A stretch of 64,000 nt of DNA from JAJFFW01 sp038531315. Lineage in GTDB: Bacteria > Pseudomonadota > Alphaproteobacteria > Caulobacterales > Parvularculaceae. The translations under genes and the position numbers were made by a program. Shown piece after piece: positions 1 through 9,296 of this stretch. Each line of letters starts with the position of its first letter. Position 1 is the first letter of the stretch. The notes below the pieces were generated by a model. It was given only the letters and a program-made list of their open reading frames with translations, did no database searches and was not told the origin of the DNA. The DNA lies in contig JBCBBT010000003.1 of assembly GCA_038531315.1 (NCBI GenBank), positions 1 to 64,000 on the forward strand, read 5' to 3'.

Positions 1-2
1 TC

Positions 3-713
3 ACCGTCGAGCACAATTGCGAACAGCTCGACGGTGAAATCATTTCTGCGCCAACCATTCAGTCGCCGATTACCGGCGGGTCGGGGCGCATCACCGGTAA
101 CTTTACGCCACAAGAAGCAACGCGCATTGCAACGCTGATTAAGGCGGGTGCGCTGCCGGCGGAGCTTCAGATTCTCGAGCAACGCTCGGTCGGTCCTGAA
201 TTGGGCCGCGAGTCCGTGCGCGCCGGCGCAATGGCGCTGATCATCGGCTTTATCGCCGTCGTGTTCTACATGGTGTTGTCCTACGGACGCTTTGGCATCT
301 ACGCCGATCTTGCGCTGATCGCGAATGTTGTTCTGATCGCCGGCGCGCTGTCATTATTCGGCTCAACGCTGACCTTGCCGGGCATCGCCGGCATCGTCCT
401 GACCATCGGCATGGCGGTGGACGCGAACGTTCTCATTTTCGAGCGCATCCGCGAGGAACTTTTGGCCGGTAAGGGTCCGATCAATGCTGTTGAGACGGGC
501 TATCAACGCGCATGGTCGGCGATCATCGACGCCAATGTCACAACCTTCATTGCGGCGATGATCATGTTCATGCTCGGCGCCGGACCGGTGCGCGGCTTTG
601 CGGTCACGCTGGCGGTCGGGGTTTGCACCTCCGTTTTCACTGCGTTTGTTCTGACGCGCATGTTCGCCGGCGGCTACCTGTTGAGCCGCCGTCCAAAAGA
701 AATCACGTTGTAG
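3..713 (+). CDS. secD: Protein translocase subunit SecD, C-terminal part
   Basis: The reading frame is open from the window edge, so only the last ~236 residues are present. SecD forms with SecF (and YajC) the inner-membrane complex that uses the proton gradient to help SecYEG-SecA complete protein export. The visible part begins in the periplasmic region, with an ISAPTI segment and a GG..RITGNFTPQEA segment typical of the SecD P1 domain, then carries the C-terminal membrane bundle. This includes the conserved GMAVDANVLIFERIREEL motif, whose Asp is important for proton-driven function in the family. The stop is followed 13 nt later by secF, the normal order for a secDF operon. The true start lies outside the window. 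Confidence 0.96.
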   Translation, partial: TVEHNCEQLDGEIISAPTIQSPITGGSGRITGNFTPQEATRIATLIKAGALPAELQILEQRSVGPELGRESVRAGAMALIIGFIAVVFYMVLSYGRFGIYADLALIANVVLIAGALSLFGSTLTLPGIAGIVLTIGMAVDANVLIFERIREELLAGKGPINAVETGYQRAWSAIIDANVTTFIAAMIMFMLGAGPVRGFAVTLAVGVCTSVFTAFVLTRMFAGGYLLSRRPKEITL

Positions 714-726
714 GGGAGCGCATTCG

Positions 727-1716
727 ATGTTGTTGAAACTTGTTCCCGATCAGACAAGCATTCCGTTTACGAACTGGCGGATGATCTCGGCCATTCTGTC
801 GGCAATCGCGGTCGCCGTGTCGATTTTTGCGGTCGCCACGATGGGGCTCAATTTCGGCGTCGACTTCAGGGGCGGTGTGACGATTGAGGTCTCCGATTCC
901 GAGCCGATAAGCGTCGATGCGGTGCGCGACGCCGTGACGGCGCTTAATCTGGGCGAAGTGCGGGTGCAGGAAATTCAGGACTTTTCCGGCGGCGCTGAGG
1001 GCGTTGTTGTTTTTCTTGAGCAACAAGTTGTCGCCGACGATGCAAGCGGGGCGGGGACGGAAGAAGCAAAAGCCGCCGAACAGGCGCAACAACGCGCATC
1101 GGAAGCGGTGCAGGGCGTGCTGCGTGAGCTTCTCGGCGACGGCTATCAGTTGCGCCGCGCTGATGTCGTCGGACCGGCGGTCTCCGGCGAGCTGATCAAC
1201 GCGGGCGTCACCGCCGTCGTCATCGCGATCGGCCTGATGTTGCTTTATATCTGGTTCCGCTTCGAGTGGCAGTTTTCGGTCGGCGCCATCATCGCGCTGG
1301 TCCACGACGTCTTGATCACGCTCGGCATGTTCGCGCTGACGCGGCTTGAATTCTCCCTCGCGATCATCGCCGCGATCCTGACGATTGTCGGCTATTCGAT
1401 GAACGATACCGTGGTTGTTTATGACCGGGTGCGCGAGAATTTGCGCAAATACAAGAAAAAGCCGCTGGCGGAGCTTTTGAACCAATCGATCAACGACACC
1501 CTGTCGCGGACGGTGATGACGTCTGTAACAACGTTGCTGGCGCTGGTTTCGCTCTATGTATTGGGCGGGGAAGTGTTGCGTGGTTTCACGTTCGCGATGA
1601 TCTGGGGCGTTCTGATCGGCACTTATTCGTCAATTTTTGTTGCGGCGCCCATCCTCCTTGCGTTTGGCGTGAAGCGCGACTGGTCAAAGCAAAAGGTCGA
1701 GGCCGCGCCTGCCTGA
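727..1716 (+). CDS. secF: Protein translocase subunit SecF
   Basis: A 329-residue inner-membrane partner of SecD. It has an N-terminal membrane segment (about residues 20-40), the GLNFGVDFRGGV motif that opens the SecF periplasmic domain, and a C-terminal five-helix bundle with VGYSMNDTVVVYDRVREN, the SecF counterpart of the SecD Asp motif. Length is normal for SecF. An acidic, Ala/Gln-rich insertion sits around residues 103-125. The ATG lies 13 nt after the secD stop, so the genes are probably co-transcribed. The last codons overlap the probable start of the next gene. Confidence 0.97.
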   Translation: MLLKLVPDQTSIPFTNWRMISAILSAIAVAVSIFAVATMGLNFGVDFRGGVTIEVSDSEPISVDAVRDAVTALNLGEVRVQEIQDFSGGAEGVVVFLEQQVVADDASGAGTEEAKAAEQAQQRASEAVQGVLRELLGDGYQLRRADVVGPAVSGELINAGVTAVVIAIGLMLLYIWFRFEWQFSVGAIIALVHDVLITLGMFALTRLEFSLAIIAAILTIVGYSMNDTVVVYDRVRENLRKYKKKPLAELLNQSINDTLSRTVMTSVTTLLALVSLYVLGGEVLRGFTFAMIWGVLIGTYSSIFVAAPILLAFGVKRDWSKQKVEAAPA

Positions 1717-2449
1717 CCCGCAGACACCGACGCCGGCCCAATCGAACGCCGATTATTGTGCGGGGCTTGTGCGCCGCCATGATCCGGACCGCTGGCTGGC
1801 GCTATCCTACGTATCCGAGGACGAACGCAAACGCCTGATCGCGCTGTGCGCGCTGCAAATCGAGCTGAGACAAATCCCCGCCGCGGTGTCTGAACCGCCG
1901 CTTGGCGAAATCCGTCTGCAATGGTGGCGCGAGGCGCTGGACGAGGTCACAGGCGACGGGCCTGTGCGCGCCCATCCCGTCGTTGCCTGTCTGCGTGATG
2001 CCGCCGCTGTCGACCGCGAGGCGCGCGCCGCCTTTGAGCGCGCCATCGATGCGCGGGGGCGGCTTCTCTACAATGAGCCATTCGCAACGATTGATGATCT
2101 TTGTCAGTGGGCTGACGTCGCGGAAGGGTTCATGGCGACGGTGTCCAGTGATGCTTCGGCGCCGGCGGAGCGCGCCACGCTCATCGCGGCGGAAAGCGCA
2201 TTTGTTCTGGCCGGCGAGGCTCACGCGTTTGCGCCGGACTTTGGCGAGGCCGTCGCCGCTTACTGCGCGCAGGCGCATCAAGCGATCAAGGCGCCAATGG
2301 CGTCGGCGCCGGCGGACGTTGTCGCTCGTCATCTTCACTTTTGCCTGATCCCGTTGCGTGTCGCGCCCAACGCGGAGAAGGCCGGCGCCTTCACGCCGGT
2401 CAGAAAGCGCCTCCGGCTTTTCATGGCGATGGCGACGGGACGCCTTTAG
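1709..2449 (+). CDS. Squalene/phytoene synthase-fold family protein (NDUFAF6-like)
   Basis: The protein resembles the trans-isoprenyl-synthase fold group that includes mitochondrial NDUFAF6, a complex I assembly factor: it carries HDPDRWLAL near the N-terminus and GEIRLQWWREAL about 50 residues later. Alphaproteobacterial members are often found by secDF. The only common start in frame is GTG at 1769 (226 aa), but the frame is open upstream to a TGA at 1670 and encodes NADYCAGLVRRHD, which is family-like and would be cut off. The best upstream initiator is a CTG at 1709 (246 aa), 6 nt after GAGG and overlapping the secF stop. The aspartate-rich metal sites of true prenyl synthases are not evident, so an assembly or non-enzymatic role is more likely than squalene synthesis. 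The start is uncertain. Confidence 0.72.
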   Translation: MPDPQTPTPAQSNADYCAGLVRRHDPDRWLALSYVSEDERKRLIALCALQIELRQIPAAVSEPPLGEIRLQWWREALDEVTGDGPVRAHPVVACLRDAAAVDREARAAFERAIDARGRLLYNEPFATIDDLCQWADVAEGFMATVSSDASAPAERATLIAAESAFVLAGEAHAFAPDFGEAVAAYCAQAHQAIKAPMASAPADVVARHLHFCLIPLRVAPNAEKAGAFTPVRKRLRLFMAMATGRL

Positions 2450-2464
2450 AAGGGGCGGCGCGCT

Positions 2465-4111
2465 CTAGATGTGATGTTCGATATGGCTGTCGATCAGCGC
2501 GCGATTATAGGCGGCGAGCGCCTTCACACGGGAAAGATAGCCGATCACTTTTTCCGGCAAGCCCGGATCGACAACAGGCAGGCCGTCTTCGCTTTCGCGC
2601 TCCAACAGCGCAATCGCCTCGCCAAGCGATTGTTGCGCTTCAAGGCGGGCGGCGTCCTTATCGAGGGGCGCATTTTGCGGCATCCGGTCCATGACATCGC
2701 GCACACGGATGGTTTTGAGGATGACGCCTTGCGGGCCTTCGGAAAGATCATAACCGCGCCGCGAGAGCTGCCAGTGGAAGAAGGATTTCCCCGCCAGCGA
2801 CTGCGTGATCAGCGTCGCCAGCGCCACGGCCACCATCAGCGACATGGTCATGGTGTAGTCGCCGGTCAGTTCAAAAACGATCAGCGTCGTTGAAATCGGC
2901 GCGCCGATAATGGCGCCGGACGCCGCGCCCATCCCGACCATGGCGTAATAGGTGGCGCCGGCGGCATGGTCGGGCAGGGCCTCGCTGACGGCTGCGCCAA
3001 AAGCGGCGCCGGCGAAGACGCCGATCACCAGCCCCGGCGAGAAGACGCCGCCGCCAAACCGGCACGAAACGGTTATCGCGGTCGCCGTGATCTTCAGAAC
3101 AGCGAGCGTAAAGAGAATACGCAGCGAATATTCGCCCTGTAAGGCCCGGGTCACGGCCTCGTAGCCGACGCCGAAAATCTCCGGATGCCAGGCCCCGATC
3201 AGTCCGACCAGAAGCCCGGCGATCGGCGGCAGGAAGATATAGGAAATATTGCGCTCGCTCGCGAAATTGCGCACGCGTTCGGTCAATTGCTCCGTACACA
3301 GGAGAAACACTGTGGCGACGAGCCCGCAGATGACGCCCAGCAACGCTGATAGCGGCACGTCGAGCGCCGTGGCTGCGCCATAGGCCGGGGCCGCAAAAGC
3401 CGGAAAGTCGCCAAGGGTCAGTTTCGTGACGATCGCCGCGGTGACGCTCGCCGCCGCAATCGGCCCGAATACGGAAAGCGCGTAATTGCCAAGGATCACC
3501 TCAAGCGCAAAGATGACGCCGGCGACGGGGGCGTTAAAACTTGCCGAGACGGCGGCGGCCGCGCCGCAGCCCAGGAGCGTGCGCCGGTCCTTGGCCGAAA
3601 AACCGAACCAGCGATCGAGAATGGAAGCGATGGTCGCGCCGATATGAACCGCCGGGCCCTCGCGGCCGGCGCTGGCGCCGGAGCCGAGCGAGACCGCGGA
3701 GATCGCAGCCGACGACAGCCCGGCCCGAAACGAGACCCGCCCGTCGCGAATGGCGCGCGCTTCGATGACTTCCGCGACGCCTTGTGTGCGGCCTTCCGGC
3801 AGCCAGTTGTAGCGCCCTGTCAGATACATCAGGCCTGAGACGGCGAGACCGCCAATAATCGGCGCCGCCCATGCGCGGAAAAAATTGAGTGAGGCGGCGG
3901 CGCTCGCCACCATTTCCTCCGTGCCGCCAAAGGCAATAACCGAGACCGCGTCAATGGCGATGCGAAACCCGATCACGGCGAAGGCCGCCGCCGCTGCGAT
4001 CAAAACTGCGAACAGCCACAGGCGGGCCGGCGCAAGCCGAAAGGTCCGCCGGCGAAACCGCCTGACGGCCAGAAAAGCGAGCAGCAGCCGATAGCGCAAG
4101 GTCCGTATCAT
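2465..4111 (-). CDS. ClC-family chloride channel/antiporter with C-terminal CBS region
   Basis: A 548-residue membrane protein of the ClC family, which moves chloride through a homodimer either passively or in exchange for protons. Visible signatures are GSGASAGREGP (about residues 143-153), which includes the external gating glutamate (E151), and GGGVFSPGLVIG near residue 360. The remaining sequence is a series of hydrophobic helices with inverted-repeat character. The last ~90 residues (RVRDVMDRM onward) look like one CBS motif rather than a full pair, so the regulatory domain seems short. The gene converges on the preceding one with 15 bp between the stops. Retention of the gating Glu is compatible with a Cl-/H+ exchanger, but transport mode cannot be read from sequence. 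Confidence 0.9.
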   Translation of the reverse strand: MIRTLRYRLLLAFLAVRRFRRRTFRLAPARLWLFAVLIAAAAAFAVIGFRIAIDAVSVIAFGGTEEMVASAAASLNFFRAWAAPIIGGLAVSGLMYLTGRYNWLPEGRTQGVAEVIEARAIRDGRVSFRAGLSSAAISAVSLGSGASAGREGPAVHIGATIASILDRWFGFSAKDRRTLLGCGAAAAVSASFNAPVAGVIFALEVILGNYALSVFGPIAAASVTAAIVTKLTLGDFPAFAAPAYGAATALDVPLSALLGVICGLVATVFLLCTEQLTERVRNFASERNISYIFLPPIAGLLVGLIGAWHPEIFGVGYEAVTRALQGEYSLRILFTLAVLKITATAITVSCRFGGGVFSPGLVIGVFAGAAFGAAVSEALPDHAAGATYYAMVGMGAASGAIIGAPISTTLIVFELTGDYTMTMSLMVAVALATLITQSLAGKSFFHWQLSRRGYDLSEGPQGVILKTIRVRDVMDRMPQNAPLDKDAARLEAQQSLGEAIALLERESEDGLPVVDPGLPEKVIGYLSRVKALAAYNRALIDSHIEHHI

Positions 4112-4373
4112 GAGCGCCTTTTCAACGGCGGCGTTCCGAGGCGGCTGGCTCGAAATCGGACGCCGATCAATCCAAGTGTCGCCTGTAGATTAACCGCCAA
4201 TTCACAAGAAAGTGCGAAGTCCTAATGATTGAGTTCGGCAATTCAAGACAAGCCTGAAGGGCGTTGCGGTGATCAACGGCGGCGCTGCCTTAAAAGACTG
4301 CTTCCAGACGGCGAAAATCGCGGTCCGCTGGCATGCTGTCCCTTCCGGCTGAGAGCCTGGGAGGGTGCGCGCG

Positions 4374-7307
4374 ATGGCGACGCAAACAAGACAACCATAC
4401 CGGCAAAAAGCGCCCATCGGCGGCGCGAGCCCGCTGCAAGGCGATAGCCCGCAAGACGCCGTAGAGGGCGGTGCGGCGGACGCGCCAACGTTCGCCAGCG
4501 GCGGCGACAGCGACGCCGGATTTGCGCCGGCGCGCGCCGGACAGGCAATCGACCGCTGGAAACGCGCGCTCGCGGAGGCGGCGCCGGGCGATTTCGGCGC
4601 CGTTCTCGACGAGCCGCGGACGCATCTGACGCTGTTAAAAATTTTCGGATCGACAAACCGTCTTTCAGATTTGTGTTTCAAAGCGCCTGCAGCGGCGGCG
4701 ATGGCGCTCCGCGACGGCGCGCCCAGCGTCATTGCGGAAGCCGCTCGCGATCTTGCCGATCTCGACGGCGGCGTCGGCGGGCCGGATGCGCTTCATGGCG
4801 CGCTGGAGCCAATAAAAGCGCGCGTCGATCTGGCGATTGCGATCGCGGAAATCGCCGGCGTCTGGTCGTCGTGCGAAGCGGGTGCAGCGCGGTCCGATTT
4901 TGCTGAACGCCTCGTTGAGACGAGCCTGAAATGGCTGTTGCGCGGCGGGGTCAACCGCGGCGAGCTGACGCTTGATCTGTCGGACGGTCTGGCGTCCGGC
5001 GTCTTCGCCGTGGCCGGCGGAGACTTCGCCCATGAGGAATTATCCCCCTACGGACCGCTTGATCTTGCAGTTGTCTACGACCAGTCGATCTTCACCGGTT
5101 CGGCGGCGAGCATGGCCGAGCGGGCGTTTGTGCGCCTCGGGGCGGAGTTGAAAGAAGTCTTTGAAGGAAAGCCGGGCGGCACGCCGCTCTTTGCGTTGCG
5201 CAGCCCGTTCGGCGCCGGGGTCAACGGCGCCGGGCTGGTCGAGACTTTGGCGCGCGCGACGGCGGCGCTCGCCGACCCGCAACAGGATGCGGTGCGCGCC
5301 TTTGTGGGCGTCTCGCGTATTGTCGCGGGCGACAGGGCCGCCGGCGGCGCCTTCCTTGAAGCGAGCGAGGCTGCGGTGTGGGCGAGCGGGCACGCGCTTG
5401 AAACGCTGCTTGACGCGCGCCAGAGCGATGATCCTTGTGCTGATCTGCGCCGGCTTTGCGATGTTTTGCGGTTCGGCATTGGCCGCAGCCGACCGGTTTT
5501 CCGCACCGCGCCCGCGGCGACGCTTTTGACCCGCGCCGCTGAGGCGGGGATGATCGGCGCGCCGACGGCGCAGCGGCTGAGCGCCGGCGCTGATTTATTG
5601 CGCGGACTCGCCTCCAGGATGCAGGCGATCAGCGGGCCGGGCCGGTTAACGCCGGCGGGCGCCGGCGAGGAAGCCGCGCTCGCGCGTCTTGCCGGTTTTG
5701 AAGATTTCGCCGGTCTTAAAGCGGTCGCCGACGGCGCCGCCGCAGACGCGCGCAATGCGCTCGCCTTTTTGCAAGCCGGTCCGCAGGCCGCCTTCGCGCC
5801 CTATCGCAGCGGCGCGGCGTCCGCCGCGTCATCGGAAGACAGTGCAAACGGCGCCGGCGCGGTTGACGCCGGCAAACTTGAAGATCTCGGCTTTTCCGAC
5901 GGCGCCGCCTTGTCGCGGGTTGTCGATACCTGGGCCGACGGCTGGACGCGGCCCTCGGCGCCGCAACCGGGCGCGCGCTTTTCCGCCATTGCGCCGGGCC
6001 TGCTGACGGCGTTCGGCGAAGCGCAGCACCCTGACGAAGCGGTCGCCCTGTTTGATCGCCTGATGGAAACAGAAGGCGCGAACGGGCCGGTGATTAAATG
6101 CGCCGCCGGCGAAGGGCGCGCGCGCGACGCGCTTGTCGACGCCATCGGTTGTTTTGGCGGTCTTATCCGTCCCCTGACGGCCTCGCCCGATGGCGCGGCG
6201 CGTCTTCTTGGCGCGACGCAAGACGCGGCGCTTCACACAGCGCCCGATACCGGCGCTGCGTGGTTGAGCCGTAATGCGCCGCCGGCGGCCAGCGCCGATC
6301 CGTCGGCGCTCGCCGCGTGGCGCGCAGAAAACATCGCCGCCATCGCCGCGAGCGCTGCAGCGCGCGCCATGCCGTTCGGCGCCGCCGCCGAGGCGCTTGA
6401 GGCGGTGCATAACGCAACGCTAGCGACGCTTTTCACCATGACGGCGGGCGGCGCCATTGACCGCGGCCTGACGCTTCATGTCTTTGACGGCCCGGCGCGC
6501 GGTCTGCCCGGCGCACGCAGCCTGATCGGATTTTTGTCCACGGGCGAGGCTTCCGACGAGAACGAGGCCGACGCGCGCACCTTCGTTGAAGCGCTTTATG
6601 AATTCGACAACGGCCGGTTTGCGTTTGCGCCGGAAGTCTCTCACCGTCCGGGCGGCGTCGGCGGCCCGCTTGCGCCCGATGAGGCGGCGTTCAAAGCCTA
6701 TGTGCAATCCGAAGCGGTGGCGTCGGATCAGATCCTTCTGGCGCGGGCTCGCGTGATCGCCGGCGAGGAGGGCGCGACGGCCCGCGGCGGTGAAATTCTG
6801 CGCGCGGCGGTCAGCAATCCGAAACGCGCCGATATCTTGTTCCGCGATCTCGACCGCGCCCGCATGCAGCGGATGCGCCGCGAACGCGCCGCCAGTGAAT
6901 GGGACCTTGACCGGATCGAGGGTGGTCTCAGCGATATCGAGTTAATCGTCAGTACGCTTATTTATCGCCACGCCGCAGCGTTGCCGGCGCTGCAAAAAGG
7001 CGACGCCGGCGAGGCGCTCGCCGCCATGGCCCGCGCAAATGTTATTTCCGGCGATGTCGCGGCGACACTGACCTCGGCGCGCGCATTCTGGACGCGGCTT
7101 GCGACGGTCAAGGCGCTCGCCGACTGGAAAGACCCGCAACAGGACCCGATCCGCAAGCGGTTCGCCGCGCTCCTTGCTGCAGCGGCGGAGGTTGATCGTT
7201 TTCAACAAGTGCGTCCTTTGATGCGCGGTTATGCGGAGGAGGCGAACCGGCTCTACAGCCAGCTAGTCCTTGGTCGGCCCGCTGTCGGTCTTGTCGCCAA
7301 CGCCTGA
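4374..7307 (+). CDS. GlnE-like protein (glutamine synthetase adenylyltransferase homologue) with degenerate active sites
   Basis: At 977 residues this matches the length and two-lobed layout of GlnE, which adds AMP to and removes it from glutamine synthetase. Recognisable blocks are FGSTNRLSDLCF near residue 93, ALEPIKARVDLAIAIAEIAG, PLDLAVVYD (227-236), HRPGGVGGPLAPDEAAFKAY in the place of the RLRPSG block (~757), LLARARVIAG, and RIEGGLSDIELIVSTLIYRHA (~847) in the place of GGITDIEF. Both nucleotidyltransferase signatures (normally G.....SDxD) are eroded: the N-lobe reads GPLD, and the C-lobe near 693-703 reads DRGLTLHVF with both aspartates missing. The ATG at 4374 is preceded by GGGAGGG at a good distance; GTG at 4365 is the alternative. 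The protein is probably a pseudoenzyme or a strongly altered regulator. Its 3' end overlaps the convergent RHH gene by 45 bp. Confidence 0.75.
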   Translation: MATQTRQPYRQKAPIGGASPLQGDSPQDAVEGGAADAPTFASGGDSDAGFAPARAGQAIDRWKRALAEAAPGDFGAVLDEPRTHLTLLKIFGSTNRLSDLCFKAPAAAAMALRDGAPSVIAEAARDLADLDGGVGGPDALHGALEPIKARVDLAIAIAEIAGVWSSCEAGAARSDFAERLVETSLKWLLRGGVNRGELTLDLSDGLASGVFAVAGGDFAHEELSPYGPLDLAVVYDQSIFTGSAASMAERAFVRLGAELKEVFEGKPGGTPLFALRSPFGAGVNGAGLVETLARATAALADPQQDAVRAFVGVSRIVAGDRAAGGAFLEASEAAVWASGHALETLLDARQSDDPCADLRRLCDVLRFGIGRSRPVFRTAPAATLLTRAAEAGMIGAPTAQRLSAGADLLRGLASRMQAISGPGRLTPAGAGEEAALARLAGFEDFAGLKAVADGAAADARNALAFLQAGPQAAFAPYRSGAASAASSEDSANGAGAVDAGKLEDLGFSDGAALSRVVDTWADGWTRPSAPQPGARFSAIAPGLLTAFGEAQHPDEAVALFDRLMETEGANGPVIKCAAGEGRARDALVDAIGCFGGLIRPLTASPDGAARLLGATQDAALHTAPDTGAAWLSRNAPPAASADPSALAAWRAENIAAIAASAAARAMPFGAAAEALEAVHNATLATLFTMTAGGAIDRGLTLHVFDGPARGLPGARSLIGFLSTGEASDENEADARTFVEALYEFDNGRFAFAPEVSHRPGGVGGPLAPDEAAFKAYVQSEAVASDQILLARARVIAGEEGATARGGEILRAAVSNPKRADILFRDLDRARMQRMRRERAASEWDLDRIEGGLSDIELIVSTLIYRHAAALPALQKGDAGEALAAMARANVISGDVAATLTSARAFWTRLATVKALADWKDPQQDPIRKRFAALLAAAAEVDRFQQVRPLMRGYAEEANRLYSQLVLGRPAVGLVANA

Positions 7308-7538
7308 CGGGGCGCTTTTATCTGCGTTCACCCGGAGGCGATTGACGACATAAACCCGCAGCGCCGAGGCGAGGCCGGGCGCAGGGGTCTGTGTCAGTCG
7401 GCGGCGGTCGACGCCGTCGATCAGCGCCGGCAAGGTCAGCGCTGCTTCTTTCGCGGCCTCTTCCAGTTCTTCCCAGAACACCGCCTCGAGCGAAATGCTG
7501 GTGCGATGGCCTTTGAGTGAAATCGATTTCTTGCGCAT
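7263..7538 (-). CDS. Ribbon-helix-helix domain protein (RHH_4 type)
   Basis: A 91-residue basic protein. Its N-terminus (residues 1-60) fits the alphaproteobacterial RHH_4 family: SISLKGHRTSISLE forms the beta-ribbon and is followed by an acidic-basic helix EELEEAAKEAAL and a second helix ending near RRRLTQ. Proteins of this fold bind DNA as dimers, but the target of this one is unknown. The ATG overlaps the stop of the upstream DUF4153 gene in a TAATG arrangement, implying translational coupling and co-transcription. The final 45 bp overlap the 3' end of the convergent GlnE-like gene. Confidence 0.8.
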   Translation of the reverse strand: MRKKSISLKGHRTSISLEAVFWEELEEAAKEAALTLPALIDGVDRRRLTQTPAPGLASALRVYVVNRLRVNADKSAPSGVGDKTDSGPTKD

Positions 7539-9127
7539 TAGGGGTTTGGCGGCGGCGCTTCATCCGTATCCGGCGCGTCATCTGTATCTGGCGTATCATC
7601 CGCACCTGGTGCATCGTCCTGCGGCAATTCCGGGGGATCGATATCCGGATTATCCGCCGGATTGAAGTCGAGCGTTTCGGGACCGCTTTCAGTCTCCGGC
7701 GCGGCGGCGGGCGCCGGCTCGGTCTTGACGCGGTCCGGGTTTTGATACTCCCACCGGTTGGCGGCTTGCCGCACCCGGGCGATTTCGTCAGCGATCAACG
7801 CGGCTTGCGGGTGATCGCGCGCGGCTTCGATCCGATCGAGCGCCCCTGCGCCATAAGGGCCGAGCCTGAACTTCAGATATGAAAAATCAAACTCTTCGGC
7901 GTCGATGCGTTCTGACAACAAGAGCCTTTCCTGACTGCGCGCGCTGATCGCCCAGGGGTGCGCGAGCGGGCTTGCAATCGCGATCAGGACGAGCGTCCAC
8001 ACAATCGCCATCGCGGTGTTAAGCGCCGCAATGACGGGCATCCAGCGCTCGGTGCGCCAACGAATTTCCGACAGAACGCCGATCAGTCCAACGACGCCGT
8101 AGGCGCAGGCGAGGCCCGTGATCGCAAGCCCGGCGATGCGCGGCGGCGTCAGCCCGTAACTTTCGACCCTGAGCCAGAGCGCATACCCCGCAAGACCGAC
8201 GCAGACCGGCAGCGCCAGCAGCGTGATGATGGTCGAGAGCCGCAGCCAGAGCGGCGGCGGTTTTCCCTCGCCGTTCTGATAGACGCCGTTGAATATCAAC
8301 ATGCCGGTCAGCGCGAGCGCCAACATCGTCGCTCCCGGATAGGCGCGGTCGAACACCGCCGCTGTGCCGTTCGCGATCAAGACCAGTATGAAGGTGACGG
8401 AAAATAACGCCGTGATCGGCATGGCGATGCGGCTGAATAGCAACAGCAAAAACCGCAGCGCCCCAAGCACCGCATTTTGCCGGCGCATCAACGCGATCGA
8501 GATCGCGGTGATCATGGCGAAGAACGGGAAAATGAACCACTTTTTTTCAATGATGACGGAAAAAATCTCGACATCGAGCGAGCGCAAAAGCGCCGCCCAT
8601 GCGGTCAACAACAAGAACGCCAGAACGGCGATAAAAGTCGCCCCGGCTGCGATCAGCGGCGTTGTCAGGCCGTGAAAAAAAATCGTTCGATAGGCAAAAC
8701 GCCTGTCGCCCGCGCCCCGGCTATCTTCAAGAAATGTTTTTGCAAATGTCGTCAGCACGAAAAACGCAACGGGGGCTGCGAGGAAAAACCAGAAGCTGAA
8801 GGGGAAGTTGCTGAGCATTTTGCTCGCGGCTTCTTCGTGAAAAAGAAAATAGGACGGCCCGGCAAGCGCCAGTGCGATCGCGGCCGATAGACCGACGCTT
8901 CGCAGAGGCGCGCGGGTCGACAAAATCAATAAACAGGCGAGCGCCCCATGGGAGACCGCCGTCAGCGCAGTGAGGGCAAGGGGCGGCGCGTCGTCTGTCG
9001 TGTTTTCCAGGAACGCGGCGTCGATCCCGTACACGCAGGCGCCGGCTGCAAGTCCGATCAGAGCCGCGATCAAGGTAAAGCCGCGCCCCAGTTCTTCCCC
9101 GTCACTGTGAAGGATGTTGCCGGCCAT
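7538..9127 (-). CDS. DUF4153 domain multi-pass membrane protein
   Basis: About 529 residues from the ATG at 9127. It has roughly 12 hydrophobic segments, with blocks such as [13 protein letters not shown] and [27 protein letters not shown] that are characteristic of DUF4153. The function of this family is not established. The C-terminal ~70 residues are a Pro/Glu/Asp-rich, low-complexity tail ([17 protein letters not shown]), probably disordered. A longer frame reaches 9298 but would run into the thyA start and begins with non-membrane sequence, so the shorter start is preferred. It lies divergent from thyA and upstream of the coupled RHH gene. Confidence 0.82.
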   Translation of the reverse strand: MAGNILHSDGEELGRGFTLIAALIGLAAGACVYGIDAAFLENTTDDAPPLALTALTAVSHGALACLLILSTRAPLRSVGLSAAIALALAGPSYFLFHEEAASKMLSNFPFSFWFFLAAPVAFFVLTTFAKTFLEDSRGAGDRRFAYRTIFFHGLTTPLIAAGATFIAVLAFLLLTAWAALLRSLDVEIFSVIIEKKWFIFPFFAMITAISIALMRRQNAVLGALRFLLLLFSRIAMPITALFSVTFILVLIANGTAAVFDRAYPGATMLALALTGMLIFNGVYQNGEGKPPPLWLRLSTIITLLALPVCVGLAGYALWLRVESYGLTPPRIAGLAITGLACAYGVVGLIGVLSEIRWRTERWMPVIAALNTAMAIVWTLVLIAIASPLAHPWAISARSQERLLLSERIDAEEFDFSYLKFRLGPYGAGALDRIEAARDHPQAALIADEIARVRQAANRWEYQNPDRVKTEPAPAAAPETESGPETLDFNPADNPDIDPPELPQDDAPGADDTPDTDDAPDTDEAPPPNP

Positions 9128-9296
9128 GGTTCGTCCCCGCGATACTACTTGCCCGCCATCCCATGGACCGCCGCACCTGACGGCCTGCGATGGTTTTCCC
9201 CGCGATCCCATTTTCAAGCGCCCCTCTATAGCACCTTCCGCGCCCGAGCGGCTAGAATATGGCTTTGACCACAGCGACAGGCGATTCGGAGGCTTC

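Noticed and set aside
4340..4372. A CTGAGAG sequence resembling the start of a TPP riboswitch before the GlnE-like gene
   Set aside because: The later conserved TPP elements do not appear, and the gene is not thiamine-related.
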